DNA of 64,000 bases from assembly GCA_035699085.1 (NCBI GenBank), contig DASSBG010000028.1, positions 186,001 to 250,000 on the forward strand, given 5' to 3'. Both the position numbers and the translations under genes were made by a program. The stretch is from DASSBG01 sp035699085 (GTDB taxonomy: Bacteria; Pseudomonadota; Gammaproteobacteria; Xanthomonadales; Rhodanobacteraceae). This document shows positions 44,412 to 53,649 of the stretch, one piece after another; positions within the stretch are counted from its first letter, which is position 1, and each line of letters starts with the position of its first letter. Below the pieces are notes generated by a model, which was not told the DNA's origin, did no database searches, and saw only the letters and a list, made by a program, of their open reading frames with translations.

Positions 44412-46372
44412 AGTTCGGCCGCGCCGCCCGGTCAACGGTGACGCCGCGGGCCTTCACGCTGTTGTGCATCACCGTCGGCTGGACCTTGCTGATGCACGCC
44501 GGCCACATGCCGGCGTGGCTGAGCATGCCACTGGCGCTGGTGCTGCTGGCGCGCTGGGTGCAGGGGCGCGGCCGCCAGCGCCCGGGCATCGCCCTGTGGA
44601 TAAAACTGCCGCTGGTGGCACTGCTGGTGGTCGCCATCATCAGCGCCTACGGCACGCTCTTCGGCCGCTCGCCCGGCGCGACACTGGCGGCAGGGCTGCT
44701 GGTGCTCAAGGTGCTGGAGAGCGACACCCGGCGCGACGGCCGCTCGGCCATCGCCTTTGCCTTCTTCACCCTGATGAGCGCGTTGCTGTTCGACCAGGGC
44801 CTCATCGGCAGCCTGCTGGTCGGTCTTGGCCTGCTCCCGGCGCTGGCCACGCTGCGCGCGCTGCAGCCGGGTGCGCCAGTCGGTTCGCCGCGGCGCGAGC
44901 TGCTGCTGCCGGCGGTGATGCTGCTGATCTCGGCGCCGCTGGCGCTGACCGGCTTCCTGTTCGTGCCGCGGCTGAGCACGCCGCTCTGGGGTGGTGCCAG
45001 CGGGCCGGAGCAGGCGCCCACGGGCCTCGCCGACCACATGACGCCGGGCAACTTCACCCAATTGCTGGTTGACGACAGCCCGGCACTGCGGGTCGCCTTC
45101 GACGGCCCGCCGCCGCCCAACAAGGAGCGCTACTTTCGCGCCTACGTCATGCAGCGCTACGACGGCCGCAGTTGGGCGGTGGTACCGGCACGCGGCCTGC
45201 CGGCAGCAATCCAGGCCAGCAACAGCATCGCCTACCGCATCGACCTCGAACCCAACGCCTCGCGGGTGCTGCCGGCACTGGACGTGCCGCTTGAGGCGCC
45301 GCCCGGCGCGCACTTGTCCCGGGATCACGAACTGCTGGTGGCAAAGCCGGTCGACAGCCGCCGCAGCTACCGGATGCACTCTGCGCTGCACTACCGGCTG
45401 GAGCCGCGGCTCGGCCAACGTGAGCGACGGCGCGACCTGCAACTGCCGCGCGGCTACAACCCGCGGACGCACGCGCTGGCGGATGCCTGGCGCACGCGCT
45501 ACGGCAGCGACCACGCGGCGATCGTCAATGCCGCGCTGAAACTGTTCCACGACGGTGGTTTTGTCTACACGCTGTCACCACCCCCGCTTGGGCGCAACAG
45601 CATCGACGAGTTTCTGTTCTCCACCAAGCAAGGCTTCTGCGAGCACTACTCCTCCTCCTTCACCGTGTTGATGCGTGCCGCCGGCGTGCCGGCGCGGGTG
45701 GTGACCGGGTACCAGGGCGGCTACTGGAACGACTTCGCGAGCTACCTGCTGGTGCGCAATTCCGACGCCCACGCCTGGAGCGAGGTGTGGTTGGCCGGGC
45801 AGGGCTGGGTGCGCGTGGATCCGACCGCGGCGGTGCGCCCGGACCGGGTCTCGCTTGGCGCCGCGGCCGCGGCGGGCGGCGACCTGCCTTGGTACCAGGC
45901 GGGGTGGGCGCGGGTGGTGCGCGACCAATGGGACCTCGTCAACCGGCTGTGGAACCGCGGCGTGGTCGGCTTCGATACGCTGCGCCAGCAAGCGCTGTTG
46001 ACACCGTTCGGCGTGCGTCATGCCGACTGGGGCACACTGGCGATGATCCTGGCGCTCGGCTGCACCCTGCTGCTGGCGCTGGCAGGGGCACTGACGCTGT
46101 GGCGGCGGCCGCCGCGAGACCCGCTGGCGGCGGCGCAGCGGCGCCTGCAGCGGCGGCTGGCACGGCTGGGCATCGTTCGCGGCGCCAGCGAAGGGCCGCG
46201 CGACTACCTGCAGCGCGCGGCCCGCGCGCTGCCCGATTGTGCAGGTCAACTGCAGGCGTTGTCTGCGCGTTACCTGTGGTTGCGGTATGGTGAAAGTGCG
46301 CCAGCGCGTCAATACGTGCGTGACTACGCGCAACGCGTGCGGGAATTCAGGCCACGCGCCGTGGCCCGATGA
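44408..46372 (+). CDS. tgpA: TgpA-like transglutaminase with N-terminal DUF3488 membrane domain
   Basis: A 654-residue protein: six N-terminal transmembrane segments (DUF3488), an extracytoplasmic transglutaminase domain with Cys in KQGFCEHYSSSF, His in NSDAHAWSEVWL and Asp in VRVDPTAAV, a final transmembrane helix near the C-terminus and a short cytoplasmic tail. In Pseudomonas aeruginosa the homologue is essential, with an unknown substrate. The GTG at 44408 overlaps the DUF58 stop. The 3' end has a decayed duplicate at 46988-47257. Confidence 0.93.
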   Translation: MKFGRAARSTVTPRAFTLLCITVGWTLLMHAGHMPAWLSMPLALVLLARWVQGRGRQRPGIALWIKLPLVALLVVAIISAYGTLFGRSPGATLAAGLLVLKVLESDTRRDGRSAIAFAFFTLMSALLFDQGLIGSLLVGLGLLPALATLRALQPGAPVGSPRRELLLPAVMLLISAPLALTGFLFVPRLSTPLWGGASGPEQAPTGLADHMTPGNFTQLLVDDSPALRVAFDGPPPPNKERYFRAYVMQRYDGRSWAVVPARGLPAAIQASNSIAYRIDLEPNASRVLPALDVPLEAPPGAHLSRDHELLVAKPVDSRRSYRMHSALHYRLEPRLGQRERRRDLQLPRGYNPRTHALADAWRTRYGSDHAAIVNAALKLFHDGGFVYTLSPPPLGRNSIDEFLFSTKQGFCEHYSSSFTVLMRAAGVPARVVTGYQGGYWNDFASYLLVRNSDAHAWSEVWLAGQGWVRVDPTAAVRPDRVSLGAAAAAGGDLPWYQAGWARVVRDQWDLVNRLWNRGVVGFDTLRQQALLTPFGVRHADWGTLAMILALGCTLLLALAGALTLWRRPPRDPLAAAQRRLQRRLARLGIVRGASEGPRDYLQRAARALPDCAGQLQALSARYLWLRYGESAPARQYVRDYAQRVREFRPRAVAR

Positions 46373-46408
46373 AGGCAGGTCTGCAACCTGTCATCCAGGA
46401 CAGACGCC

Positions 46409-46966
46409 ATGTGGAAATTGTTGATGCTTGCTGCCGCCAGCTTGCTGCTGGCAGCCTGCGCGACCGTACCCGAACGCCTGACGGGCCAGTACGCGTCGGT
46501 ACCGCCGAACCAGGCCGCCGAGGCCAGCGGCGCCCACGTGCGCTGGGGCGGCACCATTCTCAAAACCGTGCCGGAATCCCACCAGACCTGTATCTACGCC
46601 ATGGCCCGGCCGCTGAGCGCGACGACGCGACCGTACGCTGAAGGCAATGAAGGCGGGCGCTTCGTCGCCTGCCACGCCGGATTCTACGATCCGCAGGTGT
46701 ACGCCCCCGGGCGCGCGATCACCGTCACCGGCAGCATCGATGGCAGCCGCAAGGTCGGCAACTACGGTTATCCGTATCCGCGCCTGCAGGCCAACGTGAT
46801 CCACCTTTGGCCGCAGCGCGAGGACCGGCCCACGCCGCTGTACCGAAATGATCCCGATTATCTGTGCTACGACTCGGACACCTGGAAACCAGGGGGCTGG
46901 GGCCCGCGGGTCTGCCGCGCGATGCCTTCGAGGGCCGCGGGCGACGCGCAGGCATCATTACCCTGA
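46409..46966 (+). CDS. Slp-family outer-membrane lipoprotein 1
   Basis: A 185-residue lipoprotein; signal peptide with lipobox LAAC, then the Slp-type domain (VRWGGTILKTVPE, GGRFVACHAGFYDPQVYAPG, ITVTGSIDG). Slp proteins are starvation-induced outer-membrane lipoproteins of uncertain role. Its first 140 residues are about 65-70 % identical to the second copy (47289-47849); the tails differ. Confidence 0.85.
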   Translation: MWKLLMLAAASLLLAACATVPERLTGQYASVPPNQAAEASGAHVRWGGTILKTVPESHQTCIYAMARPLSATTRPYAEGNEGGRFVACHAGFYDPQVYAPGRAITVTGSIDGSRKVGNYGYPYPRLQANVIHLWPQREDRPTPLYRNDPDYLCYDSDTWKPGGWGPRVCRAMPSRAAGDAQASLP

Positions 46967-46987
46967 CCCCATGCAACGATCGACACT

Positions 46988-47257
46988 TCGGCGGCGGCAT
47001 GCCACGAAACCCGGGGCGGGGCCGCGGCGGCTGCAGCGATGGCTGGCGCGGCCACGCATCGTCCGCGGTGCCATCGAAGGGCCGCGCGACTGGCTGCAGC
47101 GCGCCGCCGCGCGCTGCCCGCCTGCGCGGCTCAACTGCAGATGCAGACCGCCGTCCGCGACCGGAGGGTGCGGTGCGGCGAAGGCGCACTGACACGTGAA
47201 CGCGTGCGGGCAGCGCGCAAGGTGCGGGGGAATTCGGGCCGCGCGCCGTGGTCAAGT
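46988..47257 (+). pseudogene. Decayed duplicate of the tgpA 3' end
   Basis: This stretch aligns with tgpA from about 46098 to the stop codon. In one frame it reads RRLQRWLARPRIVRGAIEG then PRDWLQRAA, versus RRLQRRLARLGIVRGASEG and PRDYLQRAA in TgpA; the final part GGGAATTCGGGCC and CGCGCCGTGG is shared too. Frameshifts and lack of a start show it is not a gene. It marks a tandem duplication of the unit [tgpA 3' end + slp]. Confidence 0.85.
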
Positions 47258-47288
47258 GAACGTTGGCCGAAAGCTTCGGAGAAACGCC

Positions 47289-47849
47289 ATGTGGAAATTG
47301 TTCGTGCTCGCCGTCGCCAGCCTGTTGCTTGGTGCCTGCGCGACCGTGCCCCAGCCACTGATGGGCCAGTACTCCATGCTGCCGCCGAACCAGGCCGCCA
47401 ATGCCAGCGGCGAGCGCGTGCGCTGGGGCGGCACCATCATCGAGACGGTGCCGGAGGCAAACCAGACGTGCATCTACACCATGTCGCGGCCACTTGGCGA
47501 CAGCGCACGGCCGTACCCGAGCGGCGATGGCGGCGGCCGCTTCGTCGCCTGCCACGCGGGCTTCTACGACCCGCAGATATTTGCCCCGGGGCGCGAGATC
47601 ACCGTGACCGGCAGCATTGATGGCAGCCTGACGCGTGCGGTCGGCGAATATGAGTATGCCTATCCGCGCGTGCAAGCCGACGTCATCTACCTGTGGCCGC
47701 GGCGCATCGAGCGGCCGTACTATTACGACCCCTATCCCGGCTATTTCTACGATCCGTTCTGGGGTCCGCCAGGCTGGGGCTACTTCGCGCCACGGCCGGT
47801 GATCGTGGTACCGGTTCGGCCGCACCACCACCACCGTTCGTCGCACTGA
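47289..47849 (+). CDS. Slp-family outer-membrane lipoprotein 2
   Basis: A 186-residue duplicate of the preceding Slp gene. Signal peptide with lipobox LGAC, then the Slp domain. The C-terminal 40 residues are a Tyr/Pro/Gly-rich stretch (YYYDPYPGYFYDPFWG) ending in HHHHRSSH, a possible metal- or surface-binding tail. The ATG at 47289 begins the conserved MWKL. Confidence 0.85.
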   Translation: MWKLFVLAVASLLLGACATVPQPLMGQYSMLPPNQAANASGERVRWGGTIIETVPEANQTCIYTMSRPLGDSARPYPSGDGGGRFVACHAGFYDPQIFAPGREITVTGSIDGSLTRAVGEYEYAYPRVQADVIYLWPRRIERPYYYDPYPGYFYDPFWGPPGWGYFAPRPVIVVPVRPHHHHRSSH

Positions 47850-47893
47850 CGCCGTCGCGTCGGCCCGGCCGACCGCCGGACATCACCGAGGGC

Positions 47894-48238
47894 CTAGCCC
47901 GGCGGCCAGTGCATCGGCCGGCCCGCCAGCAGGTGCAGGTGGATGTGGAAGACCGTCTGGCCGCCGTCCTCGTTGCAGTTGAAGACGCAGCGGTAGCCGC
48001 GTTCGGCCAGGCCCTGCTGACGCGCGTAACCGGCCGCCGCCAGCAGCAACTCGCCCAACAGCGCGGCGTCCTCCGGACCGGCCTCGTCAAGCGTCGCCAG
48101 CGGCCGCTTGGGGATGAACAGCACGTGCACCGGCGCCTGCGGATTGACATCGCGGAAACCGAGCACGCGCTCGTCCTCGTAGACGATGTCGGCTGGAATT
48201 TCTCGGCGGATGATCTTGTTGAAGATGGTGTCGGTCAT
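47894..48238 (-). CDS. hinT: HIT-family nucleotide hydrolase
   Basis: A 114-residue HIT protein (HinT): FNKIIRREIPADIVYEDE at the start and the His triad HIHLHLLAGR at the end. It hydrolyses purine nucleoside phosphoramidates. It lies 47 bp after recR. Confidence 0.93.
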   Translation of the reverse strand: MTDTIFNKIIRREIPADIVYEDERVLGFRDVNPQAPVHVLFIPKRPLATLDEAGPEDAALLGELLLAAAGYARQQGLAERGYRCVFNCNEDGGQTVFHIHLHLLAGRPMHWPPG

Positions 48239-48285
48239 GGCGTGAACCCGTGGATGGTGGGCGCGCGTGCCGAGCGGATGGTGCG

Positions 48286-48888
48286 TCAGTCCAGCGACTG
48301 ACGGCCGCCGAACGCGTGCGCCAGTGTGTTGCGGTCGATGTATTCCAGCTCGCCGCCCAAGGGTACACCGTGGGCCAGCCGCGTCGCCCGCACGCCGGCC
48401 GCATGCGCCAGCTGTGCCAGGTAATGCGCGGTCGCGGCGCCCTCGACGGTGGCATTGGTGGCGATGATCATCTCCTCCACGGTGCCCTCGCCGAGCCGCT
48501 GCGCCAACAGGTCGAGCCCGAGTTCTTCCGGGCCCAGTCCGTCGAGCGGGCTGAGCCGGCCCAGCAATACGAAGTAGAGGCCGCGGTAGCTGGTGGCCTG
48601 CTCGATTGCCGCCAGGTCGCTCGGCGACTCCACCACGCACAGCAGGCCATGCTCGCGATCGCCGCTGCTGCAGAGGGCGCACACGGGTTGCTCGCTGAAG
48701 CTGCGGCAGCGCTGGCAGTGGCCGACGCCATCCATGGCCGCCGACAGCGCGTCCGCCAGCCGGCGGCCGCCGTCGCGGTCACGCTCCAGCAGATGGAAGG
48801 CCATCCGCTGCGCACTTTTCACGCCCACGCCCGGCAGGCAACACAGCGCGTCGATCAGCTCCGCCAGCAGTTTCGACCCCGAGCTCAT
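48286..48888 (-). CDS. recR: Recombination protein RecR
   Basis: A 200-residue recombinational repair protein; helix-hairpin-helix GVGVKSAQRMAFHLL, C4 zinc finger CQRC...CALC and Toprim domain LCVVESPSDLAAIEQA. It normally follows ebfC directly; here a 427-bp gap with a MITE-like element separates them. Confidence 0.95.
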   Translation of the reverse strand: MSSGSKLLAELIDALCCLPGVGVKSAQRMAFHLLERDRDGGRRLADALSAAMDGVGHCQRCRSFSEQPVCALCSSGDREHGLLCVVESPSDLAAIEQATSYRGLYFVLLGRLSPLDGLGPEELGLDLLAQRLGEGTVEEMIIATNATVEGAATAHYLAQLAHAAGVRATRLAHGVPLGGELEYIDRNTLAHAFGGRQSLD

Positions 48889-48978
48889 CAGCGACCGGAC
48901 ACAGGTTGAGGGGCACGGACGCGAACGCGCGAGCGCGATGAACAGCGGAGCCCGGTACGGCAGCGGGACCCGGAACCC

Positions 48979-49213
48979 GGGACCCGGGACCCGCCTTCGA
49001 TGGGGTTTGGAGAGAGATTCATCGTTCGCGTTTCATCATGGATTGTGACGAAGGCGCGCCTCGGGACTGACGCAGGGGAATCCGACATCGGTTGGGGCCA
49101 AATCATGCGTCCTTCCGGCGATCGACATTGACGGCAACCGCAGAGAAGCAGGGCCTGACCGAAGCGCCATGACGCGTGCCTGCCCCATACCTGCTCTTCG
49201 GGTCCCGGGTCCC
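48979..49213. repeat. Dispersed MITE-like element, copy 2
   Basis: A 235-bp copy of the element at 20620-20860, with GGGACCCGGGACCCG at the left (48979-48993) and CGGGTCCCGGGTCCC at the right (49199-49213). Further GGGTCCC-like units extend to about 49295. It occupies the gap between ebfC and recR; that 427-bp gap holds no gene. Confidence 0.85.
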
Positions 49214-49315
49214 GGGTCCCGGGTCCCGGAGCCCGGATCCCGGGTCCCCGGTCCCGCGCCAGTCCAAGGTTCCGGGTCCCCGATCCCGCGCAGTGCCGAG
49301 TCCCAGGACCTGCCA

Positions 49316-49639
49316 TCAAAACGGCAACTTCATGTCCGGCGGCAGGTTCAGGCCTGATGTCATGCCGCCGAGGCGCTCCTGGGTGGCCTCTGTGATCTTG
49401 TTGACCGCATCGTTGATCGCGGCGGCGACCAGATCCTCGGTCATTTCCGGGTCGTCGCCCATCATGCCGCGGTCAATCTCGACCTTGCGCACTTCGTGGC
49501 GGCCACTCATGGTGACCTTGACCATGCCGCCACCGGCCTGCCCGACCACCTCCATCTGCGCAAGCTCCTCCTGGGCGCGCTTCATCTTTTCCTGCATCTG
49601 CTGCGCCTGTTGCATCAATTGTCCGATCTGGCCACGCAT
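49316..49639 (-). CDS. ebfC: YbaB/EbfC nucleoid-associated protein
   Basis: A 107-residue DNA-binding protein (MRGQIGQLMQQAQQMQEKMK at the start, SGRHEVRKVEIDRGMM in the middle). Lies 3 bp after dnaX, the usual order. Confidence 0.95.
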   Translation of the reverse strand: MRGQIGQLMQQAQQMQEKMKRAQEELAQMEVVGQAGGGMVKVTMSGRHEVRKVEIDRGMMGDDPEMTEDLVAAAINDAVNKITEATQERLGGMTSGLNLPPDMKLPF

Positions 49640-49642
49640 TGT

Positions 49643-51334
49643 CTAGTTCTCCAGGGGTTGGATGGATTGCGGTACGACCTGGGCTCCCAGCTCGGCCTCC
49701 AGACGCTGCACCAGTGGGTCGTTGCGGATCGCCCGCTCGGCCTCGGCCTGGCGTGCGTCCCGCGCCGCGGCCGCATGGTCGGCTGGCGTGGCGGCCACCT
49801 CGGTGCTGGTGGCGAAATGCAGCGCCAACGGCCGCCCCAGCGCCGTGGACAATGCCTCGCGCAGCTTCTCGACCATGACCGGGATGGCCAGATTTTCGTG
49901 GCCAGGCCTTAGGCTCAGCGTCCAGCGGTTGCCGTCGATCGCACTAGGCAACGACTGGCGTGCCAGCTCGGCCAGCGGGCCGCGCAGCGCGATGCGGTCG
50001 ATCAGCTCGCCCCAGGCCGTGGCGTCGCCCGGCGGTGGCGCCTCGAACGTCGCCGGCGGGGCCGGGGCGGCCGGCTTTGCGCCGGGCTGGGCGCGGTCAT
50101 CGTCGGCCGCGTCGTCGGCAACAGCCATGGACGCACGGGGACCGGCACTCGCAGGTGCGCGCGGCGCGGCACGCTCCGCCGGTCGCGCTGCCGTGGCCGT
50201 GGCGCTGGCGTTGCCGCTGCGCTTCGCGCGCGGCGCGGCCGGTGCGGGCTCACCCGCCGCGGGCGGCCGGAACGCCAGCATTCGCAGCAGCACCATTTCG
50301 AAGCCGGTGGTCGCGTCCGGCGCCAACTGCAACTGCCGCACGCCGTCGGCGGCAATCTGGTAATAGAGTTGCACGTCTTCCGCGTCCATCGCTTCGGCCA
50401 GCGCCGCAATGCCAGGCTCGTCTTCACGGGCCTGGTCCGGCACCAGCTGGCGCACCTGGATGCGGTGCAAGGCGGCTGCGAGCTGTTCCAGCACGGCGGC
50501 AAAATCGGGTGCGTCGGCGGCGATCTGCCGCGCCTGCGCCAGCAACGCCGCACCGTCTCCCGTTGCCAGCGCCTGCAGCAGCGACAGCACGCCGCCGCTG
50601 TCGATGGTACCGAGCATCGCCCGCGTCTCGTCGGCCTTCAGCTCTCCGCCGCCGTAGGCGATGGCCTGGTCGAGCAACGACAGCGCGTCGCGCAGCGAAC
50701 CGTCGGCACCCCGCGCGATGTCGCTCAGCGCCGGCGCCTCGAAGGCAACCTGCTCGGCCGCCAGGATGCGCTGCATCTGGCCGATGATCTGCTCCGGCAG
50801 CAGGCGCTTGAGGTTGAACTTCAGGCAGCGCGACAGCACCGTGACCGGCAGCTTCTGCGGGTCCGTGGTGGCGAGCAGGAACTTGACGTGCGGCGGCGGC
50901 TCCTCCAGCGTTTTCAACAGCGCGTTGAAAGCGCTCTTGGACAGCATGTGCACCTCGTCGATGAGGTAGACCTTGTAGCGGCCGCGGGCCGGCGCGTATT
51001 GCGCCTTCTCGATCATGTCGCGCACGTCGTCGACGCTGGTGTTGCTGGCGGCGTCGATCTCCAGTAGGTCAACGAAGCGGCCGGCGTCGACCGCCGTGCA
51101 GACGCTGCATTCGCCGCAGGGTTCGGCTGACTGGCCGCGCTCGCAGTTCAGCGACTTGGCGAAGATCCGCGCGATGGTGGTCTTGCCCACCCCGCGCGTG
51201 CCGGTGAACAGGTAGGCATGGTGGGTGCGGTCGGCGTCGAGCGCGTTCGCCAGCGCGCGCACCACGTGCTCCTGGCCGACCAGCTCGGAAAACCGCCGCG
51301 GGCGCCACTTGCGCGCCAGAACCTGATAGGACAT
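49643..51334 (-). CDS. dnaX: DNA polymerase III gamma/tau subunit
   Basis: A 563-residue clamp-loader ATPase. Walker A GTRGVGKTTIARIF, zinc site CERGQSAEPCGECSVC, LIDEVHMLSKSAFNALLKTLEEPP. After residue 365 comes an Ala/Pro-rich linker and a C-terminal alpha-binding region. It starts at an ATG 89 bp after the secreted-protein gene. Confidence 0.95.
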   Translation of the reverse strand: MSYQVLARKWRPRRFSELVGQEHVVRALANALDADRTHHAYLFTGTRGVGKTTIARIFAKSLNCERGQSAEPCGECSVCTAVDAGRFVDLLEIDAASNTSVDDVRDMIEKAQYAPARGRYKVYLIDEVHMLSKSAFNALLKTLEEPPPHVKFLLATTDPQKLPVTVLSRCLKFNLKRLLPEQIIGQMQRILAAEQVAFEAPALSDIARGADGSLRDALSLLDQAIAYGGGELKADETRAMLGTIDSGGVLSLLQALATGDGAALLAQARQIAADAPDFAAVLEQLAAALHRIQVRQLVPDQAREDEPGIAALAEAMDAEDVQLYYQIAADGVRQLQLAPDATTGFEMVLLRMLAFRPPAAGEPAPAAPRAKRSGNASATATAARPAERAAPRAPASAGPRASMAVADDAADDDRAQPGAKPAAPAPPATFEAPPPGDATAWGELIDRIALRGPLAELARQSLPSAIDGNRWTLSLRPGHENLAIPVMVEKLREALSTALGRPLALHFATSTEVAATPADHAAAARDARQAEAERAIRNDPLVQRLEAELGAQVVPQSIQPLEN

Positions 51335-51423
51335 GGGTGATTACGTGGGGGCAAAAGCCGATTGTGCCAAGGTTGGCGTCGCGCGGCCATGGCCGCGGCA
51401 ACCATGCCGGCCATGCCGATGGC

Positions 51424-52821
51424 TCAGCGGTCGAAGCCGTCGAGGAAAATCCCGGCGTGACGCTGTTGCTGGCGCGCGTTCTCGGTCATCGTCACACCCG
51501 CGGCATCAACGGCGCCATAGGCGTTGACGTCGCCGCTGCCGGCGTCGGCGTAGTCCCAGCGCGACCACGCACGCACGCCGGCATCGCGCAGCCAGCCAAA
51601 CCACATGGCATTGTCGCTGTCGACCGCCGCCGCGCTGGCGCCGTCGCCGGTGGCGCAGCGGCCGCCAGGCAGTGCCGCGACCGCCGCGTCGTCGCAATTG
51701 GGAATGTCGTTGATCACCATCACCTGCTCGCGGCCGAAGTAGCCGTTGTCGAACAGGTACGCCAGGCCGACGGGCAGGCTGCCCTGGACCCACGATTCCG
51801 CCATCAAGCCGTCGCTGGCGCCATTGGCGGGAGAGATGTCGGCCGGCGTGTAGCCGTTCTCGTTCCAGTTCGACGGGTCGGCGTAGCCGGCTTCCCAGAA
51901 GGGGCCGTCGACGTGCTGGATGTAGCGCAGGCAAGCGTTGTCGCCGGGGCAGACCGCGCGGTCCGGACCGTGGCTGTTGATCGTTGCCTTGAGCCGCTGG
52001 TTGTATGCCAGTACGTTCGCCGTCGTGCGCCCTGCGTTGGCCGCCAGGCCCATGTAGTACACGCTGACCAGGTGAACCAGCGAGGCAACGCTGCCATGGC
52101 CGAGGGTGGCATCGAGCGCGGCGACGACATAGTCCTGCTGCGTCATGTCGGTGGTCGGGTCGGCATAGGCCTGGCTGTCGGCGCCGGCGTAGTGATAGTC
52201 CGGCCGGCCGAAGAACAGCATGGTCTCGATGCCGTGGTCGTTGAACCACTGCAGCACGGCCTGCAGTTCGTCCAGGTAGGTGCCGCCGTAGCTGGCATCG
52301 GCGAGGTAGAGCGGAAAATAGATGATCAGCAGCGTGCGCGGGTGGCGGTCGTACAACTGTTGCAACGCGGCCAGGTCGCGGTCTCGTGCCGCGGCAAAGC
52401 CGGGCCAGTCGCTCATCCACCAAGCCTTGTTTCCGAGGTCGAAGTCGGTGTGGGTGTTGGGCTCGATGCCACCGGCGAGGCCGCTGGGGAAGAGATAGAT
52501 GGCGCCGACCGTACCGTCGAGGTCGCCGGGCGTCACCGTGAGCGGCACGCCTGCTTGCGCGCCCTGGTCGGTAACGAGGGTGAGCGTGGTGCGTCCGACG
52601 CGGCGGGCCTGCAGCGCGCCAGCCGCGAGCCGCGCCACGGCATCGTCCGCCGATCGGCCGGCGACCACGGTGGCACCCACACGCGCCTGCAGCTCGGCCC
52701 GGCTGATCTGCTGCCCCGCCGGCAGGCGGAGTGATTGCGCCCAGGCGCAACAGGGCGTCGCCAGCATGCCCGGCACAAGGAGCAATTGCCAAATCAAACG
52801 CCAGCCCGGGACGTTGGCCAC
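51424..52821 (-). CDS. Secreted protein of unknown function with C-terminal FLDGFDR
   Basis: A 465-residue protein. The GTG at 52821 follows a strong AGGAGGAG ribosome binding site and is preferred to an upstream TTG. A signal peptide is followed by Trp/Tyr/Asp-rich segments, e.g. NKAWWMSDWPGFAAARDRD and IIYFPLYLADASYGGTYLDE, which look like a TIM-barrel glycosidase-type fold, but no family is recognised. The C-terminus GIFLDGFDR resembles an IFxDGFE-type terminal motif seen on many secreted proteins of these bacteria. Confidence 0.7.
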   Translation of the reverse strand: MANVPGWRLIWQLLLVPGMLATPCCAWAQSLRLPAGQQISRAELQARVGATVVAGRSADDAVARLAAGALQARRVGRTTLTLVTDQGAQAGVPLTVTPGDLDGTVGAIYLFPSGLAGGIEPNTHTDFDLGNKAWWMSDWPGFAAARDRDLAALQQLYDRHPRTLLIIYFPLYLADASYGGTYLDELQAVLQWFNDHGIETMLFFGRPDYHYAGADSQAYADPTTDMTQQDYVVAALDATLGHGSVASLVHLVSVYYMGLAANAGRTTANVLAYNQRLKATINSHGPDRAVCPGDNACLRYIQHVDGPFWEAGYADPSNWNENGYTPADISPANGASDGLMAESWVQGSLPVGLAYLFDNGYFGREQVMVINDIPNCDDAAVAALPGGRCATGDGASAAAVDSDNAMWFGWLRDAGVRAWSRWDYADAGSGDVNAYGAVDAAGVTMTENARQQQRHAGIFLDGFDR

Positions 52822-52931
52822 TCGTCTCCTCCTGTCCAACAGCAGAATGATGAACCGCCGTTCAGTTTCGTGTCAAACGCGCGCGCTGCCGGCGATCCGG
52901 GCCCTGGCGTGGTGGCGCGCCGCGCGGCCAT

Positions 52932-52960
52932 TCTTGTACCGGCCACGAGCCTGCGGTAAG
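52932..52960 (+). promoter_or_regulatory. Promoter of tRNA-Ser(GGA)
   Basis: TTGTAC (52932-52937) and TAAGCT (52955-52960) with 17 bases between, about 34 bases before the tRNA. Confidence 0.55.
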
Positions 52961-52993
52961 CTGCGCGGCTCGCTGGCGCGGCGGATCCTTTGC

Positions 52994-53086
52994 GGAGAGA
53001 TGTCCGAGTGGTTGAAGGAGCACGCCTGGAAAGTGTGTATACGGCTAAACACCGTATCGAGGGTTCGAATCCCTCTCTCTCCGCCA
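52994..53086 (+). tRNA. tRNA-Ser(GGA)
   Basis: A 93-nt class II tRNA including encoded CCA. Acceptor GGAGAGA pairs with TCTCTCC; the anticodon loop CTGGAAA gives GGA; a long variable arm is present; the T-loop is GTTCGAATC. Confidence 0.95.
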
Positions 53087-53139
53087 TTCCGCCCGCGCCC
53101 GGCAGCACAGCCGGCGGCTGAGCCGCAGGCACTCTCAAT

Positions 53140-53252
<113 letters not shown>

Positions 53253-53649
53253 TTTGACCGGGGATCGGGGACAAGGGACCGGGGACCGGGGACCGGGAAA
53301 GGCAGCGGCCGCCGGATACACCGCCTGCGGCGGCTTGATCCGACCTGCAGAACCGGGAACAAGGACCTTGGGTCCGGCATGCCGGAATGCGGTGCGGTCG
53401 CGCCGCGCCGCAGCGGCAAAAAGCGCGTCGCCATTACGGGGCCGCGCGCCAGCGCGGAACCCGGAATCTTCTTCACGACTGCCGCACAACCAACAAGATT
53501 TCCGGGTTCTGCCTTCGGCAGCCCCGGAATGACGGCCGGGTTGCGCCGGGCACCCTACACGACGTACCGGTACCTGTAGGCCGGCTCCGGCAACCACGGA
53601 AGGGCGGCGGGGTGGCGAACCCACATCCCCGCAACGCCGCGACGCGGGC
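53253..53649. other. Repeat-filled gap after ffs
   Basis: About 400 bp without a gene. It holds a GGGGACC array at 53258-53300 and a REP-type hairpin at 53497-53537. The remainder shows nothing recognised. Confidence 0.6.
53497..53537. repeat. REP-type hairpin, copy 2
   Basis: Palindrome CTGCCTTCGGCAG with arms TTCCGGG/CCCGGAA, then AATGACGG. It is the same type as the hairpin at 22586-22626. Confidence 0.65.

Noticed and set aside
46848..47199. Short plus-strand frames between the two Slp genes
   Set aside because: They are frames within slp1 and the decayed tgpA 3' duplicate; the homologous reading is broken.
49643..51334. Programmed frameshift in dnaX
   Set aside because: No A-rich slippery heptamer with a following hairpin was noticed in the GC-rich linker; left unclaimed.
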